Assembly (NCBI GenBank): GCA_030603365.1
Contig: JAUVXV010000002.1
Coordinates: 248,001 to 312,000, forward strand
Length of the DNA stretch: 64,000 bases
Source: Candidatus Heimdallarchaeota archaeon
GTDB taxonomy: Archaea > Asgardarchaeota > Heimdallarchaeia > Heimdallarchaeales > Heimdallarchaeaceae
Direction of reading: 5' to 3'
Positions 54,711-64,000 of this stretch are shown piece by piece. The notes under the pieces were generated by a model. The model ran no database searches, had not been told where the DNA came from, and worked only from the letters and a program-made list of their open reading frames with translations. The first letter of the stretch is position 1. Every line of letters begins with the position of its first letter. The position numbers and the translations under genes were made by a program.

Positions 54711-56489
54711 TTACTCTTCTATTTCAATACCAAGGTAGTCTTCAATAATACCTTTCAATTTGTCAGGTGTCACTCTGAAATCATCTAATATTATTCCATC
54801 TTGTAACTTAATTAATCTAAAACCTGGACGAACAAGAGACAAGTCATGAGTGCTCATAATAATCGTTGTACCATATTTCTGAGCTGTTTCCATCAGAAGA
54901 GAGATAATGTTTCTGGCTAAGCGAGAGTCAAGGTTAGCTGATGGCTCATCTGCAAAGATGATGGGAGCTTTTCTAGCTAGTGCAACAGCTAAAGCTGCTC
55001 TTTGACGTTCTCCTGCTGAAAGTTCTGCTGCATATTGTCTAACCTTATGGTCTATTTCTACACCTTCTGCTATTGATAGTAAATCAGAATCCACAAATTC
55101 TTCTCTATCATTGAAGATTCTGGGTATCATCATATTTTCATTCACAGTATACTGGTTGAACAGATTGTTTATTTGATTAATCATTGCAATTTCATAAAAT
55201 CGGAAATCTGCTATTTCTTTTGCATTACCATTAACAATATCAAAATCCTTGATAAAGATGTTACCTTCATCAGGATTTTCAACTCCTGAAACCACATTCA
55301 TGAGAGTTGTTTTACCAGCACCACTTTTTCCAGAGATTACCACAAAGTCTCCTTTGTTTATTGTTAATGATACATCTTTGAGAACTTCATTGACTATTCT
55401 TCCAGCTGGGAAGGATTTGTAAAGGTTTTCTATTCGAATTATCTCTTCTGATTTCTTCGGATAATCAAACTGCTGTTCAAGAATAGGTTTAATCTCACTG
55501 AAAGATACTTGACTTCCTATCTTAGTTGCAGTTAAGCCTTCACCTTCAGTCTCTTCTTCTTCTTCTGGTTGGTAATCTTCCAATCTTTTTAGAATCTCAT
55601 AAACTTCTTCTGCATTAGTTTCATTTGGATTGAATAGAAAAGAAAATCTCTTTGAAGAATGGATATCAAATTCAACAATATGCTTATAGTTTCCAGCTAC
55701 AAAGACTTCGTCTGGTAGTCTAATAAATTGGGAACTATCAATCATTGATTGAAGATTTGATTCTTGTGGTCGCAAAATGAAATCAAGTTCTCCTCTATCA
55801 AGATCAGTATTTACACCAACTAGACGACCATCTCGTATGATATAGCTTTTCTTGAAAGCATTTCTGAAACGGAGATCATGGGTTACTACTAAGATTGTAG
55901 TTCCAAAGTTTTCATTCAAATCTCTAAAAGTTTCAATGATATCATTTGTATTTGCAGTATCTAGCTGACCTGTGGGTTCATCTGCTAGTAACAGTCTAGG
56001 TTTCTTCGCAAGTGCAACTCCTATACTTGCTCGCATGGCTTCTCCTCCAGAAACTTTAGTAATTGGATTTTTCCTTATCTTCTCCAGATGTAAAACGTCG
56101 ATTAAATTATCAAGACTTTTCTGAGCTCTTTCTCTAGTCATATACTTCATTTTCATAGGAAGAAGGATATTTTTCTCTAAAGTTAAGGAAGAAAGAAGGT
56201 TTTGTCCAACGAATTGATTCACAATACCCATTCGATGATATCTGAATTTCCTCATTTGTTTTTCAGATAATTCTGCTATGTTGACATTGTCTAGAAGTAC
56301 AGTCCCACCACTTGGTTTTTCTAACCCAGAGAGTATTTTTATCAAAGTACTTTTTCCTGCACCACTTGGACCGATTATACTCGCTACATCTCCCTCTTTG
56401 ATGTACATATCCAATCCCCTCAATGCAGAGACTTTAAGTTCTGTAATGGGATCATAGAACACTTTTATGAGATCTTTTGTTATTATCAT
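54711..56489 (-). CDS. ABC transporter ATPase with two fused nucleotide-binding domains (LolD/MacB type)
   Basis: 592 residues. Domain 1 has GPSGAGKSTLIK, VSGGEAMRASIGVALA and LLLADEP; domain 2 (from about 345) has GKSGAGKTTLMN, LSAGERQRAALAVALA and IIFADEPSANLDS. Between them is an acidic linker (EEEEETEGEG). Both sites keep Walker A, signature and Walker B residues, though the first signature is VSGGE. The ATPase energises the FtsX-type permease encoded 10 bases upstream in the same operon; in MacB/Lol systems the pair acts as a mechanical device on extracytoplasmic substrates. Confidence 0.9.
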   Translation of the reverse strand: MIITKDLIKVFYDPITELKVSALRGLDMYIKEGDVASIIGPSGAGKSTLIKILSGLEKPSGGTVLLDNVNIAELSEKQMRKFRYHRMGIVNQFVGQNLLSSLTLEKNILLPMKMKYMTRERAQKSLDNLIDVLHLEKIRKNPITKVSGGEAMRASIGVALAKKPRLLLADEPTGQLDTANTNDIIETFRDLNENFGTTILVVTHDLRFRNAFKKSYIIRDGRLVGVNTDLDRGELDFILRPQESNLQSMIDSSQFIRLPDEVFVAGNYKHIVEFDIHSSKRFSFLFNPNETNAEEVYEILKRLEDYQPEEEEETEGEGLTATKIGSQVSFSEIKPILEQQFDYPKKSEEIIRIENLYKSFPAGRIVNEVLKDVSLTINKGDFVVISGKSGAGKTTLMNVVSGVENPDEGNIFIKDFDIVNGNAKEIADFRFYEIAMINQINNLFNQYTVNENMMIPRIFNDREEFVDSDLLSIAEGVEIDHKVRQYAAELSAGERQRAALAVALARKAPIIFADEPSANLDSRLARNIISLLMETAQKYGTTIIMSTHDLSLVRPGFRLIKLQDGIILDDFRVTPDKLKGIIEDYLGIEIEE

Positions 56490-56498
56490 TTTCCATCA

Positions 56499-59400
56499 TC
56501 ACTCCATCATCGTTGGTGCATATTTACTAAATTCCTTTTTCAGGAAATAGTTTAGGCTAAAGTAGACTAGTAACGGTATCCCCACAAATAACAATCCTAT
56601 CACAATATATGGATAATTGATGTAGAATTTGTAAGGTGCTGCACCATAATTCAGCTGTTTTAACGTTATCTTTATTATGCTGAATCCTACAGCTGCTCCT
56701 ATACCTAATGCGGGTATTATCGCCGCTAACATCGTCTGGACTGAAGACATGGATATTATTTTTGCACTGTTTATACCCATCTTCTTCATGATATCATGCT
56801 TTATCACTCTCTTTTCTAGTATCTTTATTGCTGTTGTAAAAACTGAGAATATCAGAACTCCTGTTGCTACAAATAAAGACAGAAGCATCTCAATTATGAA
56901 GATGTTGTAAAGCGGGGTTTTTAGTCCATCTTTTACGTCTGACACTGTATCAATTGTCAATCCTTGCTCTATTTCATAGAGCTTATCAACAACTAATTCA
57001 GCATCATTTTCATAGTATGTTTTTATGAAAATTTCATCTTTGAATTTCAATCGTCTATAAATAATACTGTCTAATACCTCAAATGCGTCTGTTGATACTA
57101 TCATCATGTGCTCATCATTATTTAGATCCCATCTTGTGAAGAAAACCGGGAATAGATTGAAATTACCTAGTATTGTCAGAGTATGTGAAATTGCTGGTAT
57201 ATCTGGGTGAAAAATTTCTAATGTTCCTCCAATTGGTTTCTGCCAGTACTCTTTCATTGGATTTGAAATAATAACATTACTGCTATTAAGTAAAGCAAGT
57301 AAGTTCCAATCTATAGTCGTTACACCACTTGCTGGTACTGTCATCGTTTTCATGAATGTCGTAGTGTTTATCACCAATAAACGAGCATGATCAAATCCCT
57401 CACCAGGTGTTGATGTGTAGAGAGTGTATTCTTTGATATGTGTATAACTCTTTATCTGAGGCATTGAATCTAAATCATCTGTAGTAATGACGCTTGTATC
57501 ATCCCAATACATCACTCTTACATCAGCCCCATTCATGAAATAAGCTTGTTCGGTTAATGTCGTTTCCTTTGAATACGGTACAACTAATACTGGTACAATT
57601 ATCAGTACTACAAGTAAGAATATCAGAGTGATATTTTCAAAATGTCTGATATCCTTCCCTATTTCTGCAAGTGAGAAACTGAACCGAGATTTCTTATATC
57701 GCCAAATTAAGGCGCTTATTGATCTCAGAATCAACCCTAATATTTTCACTGCAAATGGTAAACCACCTATTAATGTAAATATTGCACCTGCTATTGTAAG
57801 AAACAGGTAAATTGTGAAATCTCCTACAGCTTGAGAATCAAATGAAACGAAAGCTCTACTATAGAAATAGTAGAATAATCCTATCCCTAAACCTAAGAAA
57901 AATATATCTCTCCAAGATAATAATCTAGATTTGATTATGAAGTTAACAAGCGAAGAGAATGTAGTTTGAGTCTCTTTCTCAGTGTATGCTTCTACTAGAC
58001 TTGAATCTGTTTTTTGCTCTCCTGCAATGATTGTTTCTTCTTGAGGAATATCATAAGTTGGTTCAGGTTCTTTCTTAATTCTTCTTTGAGCGATCCTTGG
58101 AGCTTTTTCAATCTTTCTCTTTCTTCTAACTAGCATAAAGATACGAGGAACGGATATAACAAATAACACACCCGCCACCAATCCTAGGGTTAGAGGAACA
58201 TTTCCAATCACTAGATGAGTATCAGTATTTGTAAATGATATGAACCCGTCGATTTTAATCAGAGGAACCGCAGTACCTACCGCGATTCCAAAGCTAACTA
58301 AACTTGCTATGATTATCTCCACAATCCGTATAACAAGATAATTCCAAAATAATCTCCCCGTAGAAATACCTCTATTTCTAAGTATTTCCATCTCTTTTTC
58401 AAAACTTGAAGAGAATAAATCCGAAGATTCAAATACCATAAAAATTGAAAGCAAAATAGCTGGAATTGCAAAAATCAACAATCGTGCCATATTGTTTAGA
58501 TAATACTCGTTGAATGATTCAAAGAATATTTTTAGTTCTGTTGTTTCCACATCATTTAATTCATCACGTAGTTGTGTGCTTATACTAGAAGAGGGATCAA
58601 AACTAAAAGTGAATATTTTTTGTTGCATAATTGATTGTTCGTTTACTAATGATGTTCTATCAGTTACACTAAATTCATCGAAATTCATTACCAACTGATA
58701 ATATCCCCACATACCAAGATGCATTTTATTACCATTGGATAATATTTCGAAGAATGAGCTTTGTTTTGTAATTATATCAGCGTTTTCAGATGCAATTGTA
58801 TAGATATCATATGGAACTTCCAAATGTTCTGCTACTCTTTTTGCTTGTCCTACATTTATTTTTTCAAAAATACCTACAACAGTACAATTAATCAGATAAT
58901 TTTCTTCGTCAGCTGGAGCTCCTAATACTCCTACCCAGAAATCAGCCCAAGCTCTTACTGTCAAAGTGTCACCAACATCCAAGTCAGCTCTTCTAGATAG
59001 TTGTTCTGTAATTACAACTTCACTTTCATTTATAGGAGTTCTTCCCTCTTGTATCATGGAGTATAAGAATTCATCACAATCATCTGGTAATCCTATAAAT
59101 CTATAATCTAGCTCTACATATAACGAGGGTTTGTGCACCTTTAGAATCGTTTTATAACCTGAGATTACATCCTCGATATATTTATCCACTGTCATGCCAT
59201 GATATAAATCTAAAATTTCATCTTTTGCGTCAGTATTATATGAAGGTGAAATTAATGAATAATTCCCTGTAATAAATGAAGTTTTAAGTCTTGCAGATAT
59301 TTCTCCATCTGCCATAAGTGGAAAAGATCTATCGAATGCTTTGACCATTGCTGATTCTTCACTTTGGGCTATGATCAATGAAGAACATAGCAAATAACCA

Positions 59401-60923
59401 GTTATTACAAAACCTGCTAATGTTATAACAGATCGTTTCTTATTCGACAACCAAATTGTAAATATAGTACTAAATGCGTTTCTTATTAATCTACCAATAT
59501 TCAAAAAGAATTTTGCAAATTTTGAGCGTTCTTCTCCAACTTGAGAATCTGTTAAGAAAGCTTTTATTTCCTGCTTTCTCCTCATCAAAGTTATCCATAA
59601 AAGAATCCCTACAAGTATTACTGCTACTGCTATTATTACAACAACCCACCATTTTGTAATAAAGAACTCAATAATGGGATTATAAACTTCCAAAGATTCA
59701 ATATATAATTCTGTCTCCAGAATTAAATCTGTTAATACAAAGAGAGCTAATCCAATCTTTTCTCTATATGCTAAGGGGGATTCTGGAGCGTACGGGGTTG
59801 TATTTATTCTTTTTGAGAATATAACGACAAAGTTAGCTCCTTCTAGATAAATTGCGTATTGATTTTCTACTATCTTTTTTTCTGATTGGATACTTTGAAC
59901 ACCCCAACTTGAACCAGTTAGAGTATAATAAAATAGATTTACAAAATTATCATCTACCAAATCCACCACTAGCACTGCTGTTGCAGTATCATCATAATTA
60001 TAGTTGAAATCTATTGGATTTTCATAAAATGTCGATTGAGATGCTTCTGAGATAGATATTCCATCAAAATAACCCCAATATAATCTTAAAGGATTAACAA
60101 ACACAAAAGAAAGTAGGCCTTCAGCTGGATCACACCTTTCTGCAGCAAATTTTGGAACATCATACAAGACGTCACTGAAAGTTCTAGTAGCTATTGGTGT
60201 CAGTAAAAAACTAAAATCATCCAACAATCCAATTCCAATACCATAATCATCTTGTCTTAACTCGTAAATATACCACAGGTTATAAAATTCATCAAGTACG
60301 ATATCCACAACATCTCTAGTTGGAGAACTAGAAATGTAGAAAGATTCATTATATATTGTTCCACCAGGTGGTCCCCAATATCTAGTTATATTCATGTGTT
60401 GGTTGTCTCCTCCCCAGTAAATATTATGAAAAGCATTAATCATACCATCTTCATAAATAAATTTGTAATAAGTTACATAATAGGCAACCAATTCACCAGT
60501 TAACTTAAATATCAATACATCTCGTTCAAAACTGTCTTGTTTTTCATATACTCTAAACTCTCTAGCACCTAACCCTGTGTCCTTTGAATATGCTACTCCA
60601 ACTTTTGTTCCATCGGCATATGCACTATAGATGTCAATACCTTGAGCGAAATCATCTAATATTTCAAAGAAGACTTCTCCTTCGATGTAATATAAGTGTA
60701 TGAACCTGGTACCATTGCTGTTCTTTATGATGAGAAAATTGTGCAGATTTCCATCACCATCCAACAGAGCCAATGATTCTAATACTCCGCCTTCGGACAC
60801 TGTATCTGTTAGATAGAGTATATCTTCATTTTCTTGAGCTTGAGAGGGAATGACAAAAAATGAACTAATTAGTACAAGTAAACTTAACAAAAACAGCTGT
60901 TTCTTTTTATGCAACGTTATCAT
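56499..60923 (-). CDS. giant FtsX/MacB-type permease with large N-terminal ectodomain
   Basis: About 1474 residues. A signal peptide (KKQLFLLSLLVLISSFFVIP) is followed by ~390 residues of beta-rich ectodomain, a membrane helix (about 425-445), then two FtsX units: helix near 500, a MacB-like ectodomain, three helices at about 806-935, further helices at 1000-1120, a second ectodomain, and three terminal helices (1335-1465). Ordinary permeases of this class are 400-850 residues. The frame runs 32 codons further upstream, but ATG 60923 starts the signal peptide and has AATTATAAA about 25 bases ahead (leaderless). The partner ATPase is next in the operon. Substrate unknown. Confidence 0.85.
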   Translation of the reverse strand: MITLHKKKQLFLLSLLVLISSFFVIPSQAQENEDILYLTDTVSEGGVLESLALLDGDGNLHNFLIIKNSNGTRFIHLYYIEGEVFFEILDDFAQGIDIYSAYADGTKVGVAYSKDTGLGAREFRVYEKQDSFERDVLIFKLTGELVAYYVTYYKFIYEDGMINAFHNIYWGGDNQHMNITRYWGPPGGTIYNESFYISSSPTRDVVDIVLDEFYNLWYIYELRQDDYGIGIGLLDDFSFLLTPIATRTFSDVLYDVPKFAAERCDPAEGLLSFVFVNPLRLYWGYFDGISISEASQSTFYENPIDFNYNYDDTATAVLVVDLVDDNFVNLFYYTLTGSSWGVQSIQSEKKIVENQYAIYLEGANFVVIFSKRINTTPYAPESPLAYREKIGLALFVLTDLILETELYIESLEVYNPIIEFFITKWWVVVIIAVAVILVGILLWITLMRRKQEIKAFLTDSQVGEERSKFAKFFLNIGRLIRNAFSTIFTIWLSNKKRSVITLAGFVITGYLLCSSLIIAQSEESAMVKAFDRSFPLMADGEISARLKTSFITGNYSLISPSYNTDAKDEILDLYHGMTVDKYIEDVISGYKTILKVHKPSLYVELDYRFIGLPDDCDEFLYSMIQEGRTPINESEVVITEQLSRRADLDVGDTLTVRAWADFWVGVLGAPADEENYLINCTVVGIFEKINVGQAKRVAEHLEVPYDIYTIASENADIITKQSSFFEILSNGNKMHLGMWGYYQLVMNFDEFSVTDRTSLVNEQSIMQQKIFTFSFDPSSSISTQLRDELNDVETTELKIFFESFNEYYLNNMARLLIFAIPAILLSIFMVFESSDLFSSSFEKEMEILRNRGISTGRLFWNYLVIRIVEIIIASLVSFGIAVGTAVPLIKIDGFISFTNTDTHLVIGNVPLTLGLVAGVLFVISVPRIFMLVRRKRKIEKAPRIAQRRIKKEPEPTYDIPQEETIIAGEQKTDSSLVEAYTEKETQTTFSSLVNFIIKSRLLSWRDIFFLGLGIGLFYYFYSRAFVSFDSQAVGDFTIYLFLTIAGAIFTLIGGLPFAVKILGLILRSISALIWRYKKSRFSFSLAEIGKDIRHFENITLIFLLVVLIIVPVLVVPYSKETTLTEQAYFMNGADVRVMYWDDTSVITTDDLDSMPQIKSYTHIKEYTLYTSTPGEGFDHARLLVINTTTFMKTMTVPASGVTTIDWNLLALLNSSNVIISNPMKEYWQKPIGGTLEIFHPDIPAISHTLTILGNFNLFPVFFTRWDLNNDEHMMIVSTDAFEVLDSIIYRRLKFKDEIFIKTYYENDAELVVDKLYEIEQGLTIDTVSDVKDGLKTPLYNIFIIEMLLSLFVATGVLIFSVFTTAIKILEKRVIKHDIMKKMGINSAKIISMSSVQTMLAAIIPALGIGAAVGFSIIKITLKQLNYGAAPYKFYINYPYIVIGLLFVGIPLLVYFSLNYFLKKEFSKYAPTMME

Positions 60924-61154
60924 GCGTAGAGACCTTGGTGCGTTTATAATTTTTTTGTAACGTATATGTTGACAAATGGATCCATAGTATAATCTAATAG
61001 ACCAATTTTCAACAATCAAAATAATCTAATTGCAAGCATTTAAAAGTCTTACGTGTATAAGAACTAATTCTCATGACGATAAGAAATAAAAAGTAAACCC
61101 TAATCAAAAATACAAATCTATGTAGATTCAAATTTTTTAAAATGGGAGAGCATC

Positions 61155-61168
61155 ACATTTATAAATGT
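61155..61168. promoter_or_regulatory. palindromic TATA/operator between the permease operon and the HTH gene
   Basis: ACATTTATAAATGT is a perfect 14-base palindrome containing a TATA core. It lies about 75 bases before the winged-helix gene and could be both promoter and regulator site. Confidence 0.45.
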
Positions 61169-61243
61169 ACAATGCGTTTTCTCAGCATGTCAAGAAAGTT
61201 GTTTCATAATCTTGAGACACAAGTATCTTAATGTGGTTAATTT

Positions 61244-61903
61244 ATGGATTATCAAGATTTCAAAACTTATGAACCGAAACCAATTAAGCACGTTTATATT
61301 CCTAGAGACGACAATTCTTTTCGTGATCAGAATTTAATGTTTCTTCGTAATGTTCTAAACAAACAAGGTCCTATGACTGTCAAAGACATAATTTCTGAAT
61401 TCAAAGAAAATAAAGAAGTTGATGCAAAATCAGATAAAACCATTTACAGATATCTTGGTAAATTGAAGAACTTGGAGATGGTAACCCAAGTCGGTAAGCG
61501 AATCTATATAGATGATTTAAAAACAGAGACATTGTTTGGAGTTACTGCTAAATTTTTCTTGATTGGAACTCATAATACTCCGTTTCACGCAAATGCTACA
61601 GTCGAACTTCTTGAGAGAAGAAGAGTTCTTGCCGAGTTTATTGGTGAGATTCTTAAAAACCAGTTTGGTGGTAAGAAACCTGTCTTAGATTGTCTCGAGA
61701 AAATCATGGTCGATTTGACAGAAACTAGCACTCAGGTACTTATTGATAATTTTGAAAGTGCGTCCCTAGAGTCTATCGAGAAACTTATGGCTAGTACACC
61801 TCCTGGTGATGAAGGTACATATCTTATGGATTTTATCAATTGGCTTGGATTAGTTATTTCTCGAAAAGATCTTCATGATGAAATTGGTAAATGTTTTAAA
61901 TAA
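61244..61903 (+). CDS. winged-helix DNA-binding protein
   Basis: 219 residues. Residues about 25-85 are a winged helix (FLRNVLNKQGPMTVKDIISE, then TIYRYLGKLKNLEMVTQVG). The C-terminal ~120 residues are helical, probably for dimerisation or ligand binding, and match no family I know. It is divergent from the FtsX operon with a palindromic TATA sequence between them, so it may regulate that operon and itself (inference). Confidence 0.75.
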   Translation: MDYQDFKTYEPKPIKHVYIPRDDNSFRDQNLMFLRNVLNKQGPMTVKDIISEFKENKEVDAKSDKTIYRYLGKLKNLEMVTQVGKRIYIDDLKTETLFGVTAKFFLIGTHNTPFHANATVELLERRRVLAEFIGEILKNQFGGKKPVLDCLEKIMVDLTETSTQVLIDNFESASLESIEKLMASTPPGDEGTYLMDFINWLGLVISRKDLHDEIGKCFK

Positions 61904-61956
61904 ACTGTAAGTTTGGTGAACCAAAGAAATATATTGTACCAAACACAATTTATTTT

Positions 61957-63795
61957 GTGAAAACGAAAACTATAGCTATAATCATATCAGCTGTAATTGT
62001 GACAGCATCAATCTGCACTGTTCTTATCATCTATATTCCTAGGCAATTTATTCCAACAACAGGTATAGACTGGCAATTTCCTCAGAATAGTACATTGTAT
62101 GCGGACTATGTAGAAGTCCCATATGCGGTTAACATGATTGATAATGTACGATTAGCTACTGATGTTTATCTTCCTTCTGAGCTTAACGAAGCTCTACCGG
62201 TCATTTTTGTAAGAACACCTTACAATAAAGATTCAATGGGGCTTTTAGCATCCTACACTCAAACTGGATATGCTGTTGTGATACAAGATTTCAGAGGTTT
62301 TTACGAATCTGAAGGAGAAAAATCGCTTCCCTTCATAACAGAACAAATAGATGGACAGATGTCACTAATCTGGATAGCAGAGCAACCTTGGTGCAACGGC
62401 AAAATTGGTACATGGGGACCTTCAGCTTTAGGGATTGCTCAACATTTGATGGCACCGAATGCACCTGACTCCTTAAAATGTCAACTACCAATAGTAGCAA
62501 CTCCGAATGTCTATAATGCAGGTTTTCGTGGAGGGGAGTTAAGAAGAGAATTATTCATTCCATGGATGGAAGGAAATGATTTTCCACAAGATAGTTTTGA
62601 TATGTTACAGGAAAATGAAAAATACAATCCTATTTGGTATGCGTTGAATATCGAAAACAATTATTCTGACATTCATGCAGCATCTCTACATATGGGTGGA
62701 TGGTATGATATTTTCACTCAAAATTCTATAGATGCATATTATGGTTATCAAAACTATGGAGGAGAAGGAGCACTAGGAAATGCCAAGTTGATTATGGGTC
62801 CTTGGGTTCATGGAGGAATGTTTGGAGCTCCAACAGGTGAAATAAGTTTTCCATACGCTCAGGATCTTAGCATAACCTTCTCAGCCAATGATGCTTTGTT
62901 TGAGAAGTGGTTAAGAAATGATTCAACTAAATGGGATTCTTTACCAAACATTACTTATTATCTTATGAGCTCAGTGGAGTATAATCCAACTCAATTAGGG
63001 AATGAGTGGTACCAAGCTGATGATTGGCCAATAAGTTCTACACCTTTAGAGATGTATTTACATTCCAATTATAGTTTGACTGAGAATCCAAGTCTTGAAA
63101 TTGAAGATTCAATCAGTTACATTTATGATCCCAATAACCCAGTGGGAACGCTTGGAGGAGGAAATTTAGCTCTTCCTGCAGGCATTTATGATCAGTCAAC
63201 ACTTGAGTTAAGGGATGATGTTTTAAGTTTTACAACACCTTCTCTGACTGAACCTCTGACTGTATTGGGACAAATGGAAATGACCTTCTTTGTAAGTTCA
63301 AATTGTACAGACACAGATTTCACTGTCAAAGTAACTGATGTTTATCCCGATAATAGATCCATGATAGTTACTGATACAATTATCAGAGCTCGAAACAGAA
63401 ATAGTATCACAAACTGGGAGTTTCTAACTCCAGGAGAGGTTTATGAAATTACTTTGTTGCTAGATAGTACTGCTTATCTGTTTGGTGAAAACCATAGATT
63501 TAGAGTAGACATATCAAGTTCCAATTATGAAAGATTTGAAACAAACCCAAATACTGGTGAAGCCTTATGGAGCAATACTACCACATATTTTGCAAACAAC
63601 ACTATTTTTCTAGATTCAACTTATTCATCAAAAATAACTTTACCAACTGTTAACTATCTATCATTAACTCCATTTGATTTTGATGACCTAGAGCCTTCGT
63701 TTATTCCATTTTCTCTGAGTAAAAAAGAACCTCCTCGTATAATGTTCTCAAGCGTTTGGTCACCTTTAATTCACGTTATAACAAGAAGAAGATGA
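61957..63795 (+). CDS. CocE/NonD family (peptidase S15-like) hydrolase, membrane-anchored
   Basis: 612 residues from a GTG. An N-terminal helix (IAIIISAVIVTASICTVLIIYI) anchors or exports the enzyme. The alpha/beta hydrolase core follows: VRLATDVYLP, VVIQDFRGFYESEGE, the nucleophile Ser in WGPSALG (near 155), GGWYDIF with the acid region, and GPWVHGG carrying the His. The C-terminal beta-sandwich (from about 400) is the X-Pro dipeptidyl-peptidase type. It should hydrolyse an ester or peptide outside the cell. The nucleophile loop is GPSALG rather than the usual GxSYxG. It starts 53 bases after the HTH gene. Confidence 0.85.
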   Translation: MKTKTIAIIISAVIVTASICTVLIIYIPRQFIPTTGIDWQFPQNSTLYADYVEVPYAVNMIDNVRLATDVYLPSELNEALPVIFVRTPYNKDSMGLLASYTQTGYAVVIQDFRGFYESEGEKSLPFITEQIDGQMSLIWIAEQPWCNGKIGTWGPSALGIAQHLMAPNAPDSLKCQLPIVATPNVYNAGFRGGELRRELFIPWMEGNDFPQDSFDMLQENEKYNPIWYALNIENNYSDIHAASLHMGGWYDIFTQNSIDAYYGYQNYGGEGALGNAKLIMGPWVHGGMFGAPTGEISFPYAQDLSITFSANDALFEKWLRNDSTKWDSLPNITYYLMSSVEYNPTQLGNEWYQADDWPISSTPLEMYLHSNYSLTENPSLEIEDSISYIYDPNNPVGTLGGGNLALPAGIYDQSTLELRDDVLSFTTPSLTEPLTVLGQMEMTFFVSSNCTDTDFTVKVTDVYPDNRSMIVTDTIIRARNRNSITNWEFLTPGEVYEITLLLDSTAYLFGENHRFRVDISSSNYERFETNPNTGEALWSNTTTYFANNTIFLDSTYSSKITLPTVNYLSLTPFDFDDLEPSFIPFSLSKKEPPRIMFSSVWSPLIHVITRRR

Positions 63796-63811
63796 AGTTT
63801 TTCTAAACTTC
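63794..63811. terminator. hairpin between convergent genes
   Basis: GAAGTTT-TTCT-AAACTTC is a perfect seven-base stem with a four-base loop, spanning the end of the CocE-type gene and immediately beside the ferredoxin stop. It is followed by T-rich sequence. Confidence 0.55.
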
Positions 63812-63814
63812 TCT

Positions 63815-64000
63815 TCAGTTTCTTTTTCCCATTAGATTTAGTTTGAACTTTCTCACGGTTTCTGGTTTTATTATGTCTCCTTTTCTATTTTGGAAATAGA
63901 GAGCATCAAATGGACATTGGACTATGCAGGCTCCACATTGAACACAAAATTCTCTTCTTGGCATAGTTATTTTCTTCTTCAATTCATCCATCTCATAGCA
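63815..64000 (-). CDS. 4Fe-4S ferredoxin-type protein (5' end outside window)
   Basis: The last 61 residues are visible. FCVQCGACIVQCP has the CxxCxxCxxxCP arrangement that binds one [4Fe-4S] cluster. The rest of the protein, and any second cluster, lies beyond the right edge, so it may be a small ferredoxin or the end of a larger oxidoreductase subunit. The basic tail (RKFKLNLMGKRN) is unremarkable. Confidence 0.8.
   Translation of the reverse strand, partial: CYEMDELKKKITMPRREFCVQCGACIVQCPFDALYFQNRKGDIIKPETVRKFKLNLMGKRN

Noticed and set aside
60924..61019. 32-codon N-terminal extension of the giant permease
   Set aside because: It would put charged, non-signal sequence before a clear signal peptide; a TATA box 25 bases before ATG 60923 supports the shorter form.
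1..64000. tRNA genes, CRISPR arrays, insertion sequences
   Set aside because: No T-arm consensus with a foldable cloverleaf, no regularly spaced short repeats, and no transposase or terminal inverted repeats were seen.

Overview
The window is AT-rich archaeal DNA. TATA-like boxes sit about 25 bases ahead of several starts (leaderless genes). Other genes have a GGTGA-type Shine-Dalgarno set about 4 bases before the start, and TTG/GTG starts are common. Three proteins carry roadblock/longin-like folds: a stand-alone one, one at the end of a TPR protein, and one fused to a long coiled coil. Together with a large set of anchored surface proteins this suggests an Asgard archaeon, perhaps Heimdallarchaeia-like. 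That placement is inference; no rRNA or marker gene is present. I saw no tRNA, rRNA, CRISPR array or transposase.

Layout. 1-9.6 kb: a GNAT fused to a very large beta-rich C-terminus (runs off the left edge), a small secreted protein, a roadblock-like protein, a nucleotidyltransferase, an SDR, two SnoaL/NTF2-like genes and a helical unknown. 9.7-14.5 kb (minus): a duplicated pair of anchored surface proteins (A-B, A'-B') and a seven-bladed propeller protein. 14.5-26.5 kb: GNAT, TPR/roadblock protein, a decayed methyltransferase, a DegT-like aminotransferase, a tRNA-dihydrouridine synthase, an SDR/TetR divergon with two matching operators, a second propeller protein, and an ArsR regulator sharing an operator with a downstream membrane protein. 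26.6-31.5 kb: acyltransferase, PaaK-like ligase, APH-type kinase, TatD nuclease. 31.8-49.8 kb: six membrane-anchored parallel beta-helix (NosD-like) proteins, a membrane-bound winged-helix regulator, two paralogous polytopic membrane proteins paired with NosD genes, an M24 peptidase, a frameshifted membrane protein, an ion permease, and a roadblock-coiled-coil protein. 50-64 kb: a 1214-residue surface protein with about 24 calcium-type repeats and a cytoplasmic 'GF-repeat' tail, a HAD phosphatase, an FtsX-type permease with a tandem ABC ATPase, a winged-helix regulator, a CocE/NonD hydrolase and the end of a ferredoxin.

The main theme is the cell surface. Beta-helices, propellers, calcium repeats and small anchored pairs are expanded by local duplication, and gene fragments mark where copies have decayed. 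The most notable points are two genes whose best-supported starts are ATT and ATC, a membrane-protein gene split by a -1 shift exactly at an X XXY YYZ heptamer, the duplicated NosD plus membrane-protein cassette, and the GF-repeat domain shared by the giant surface protein and a short neighbour.
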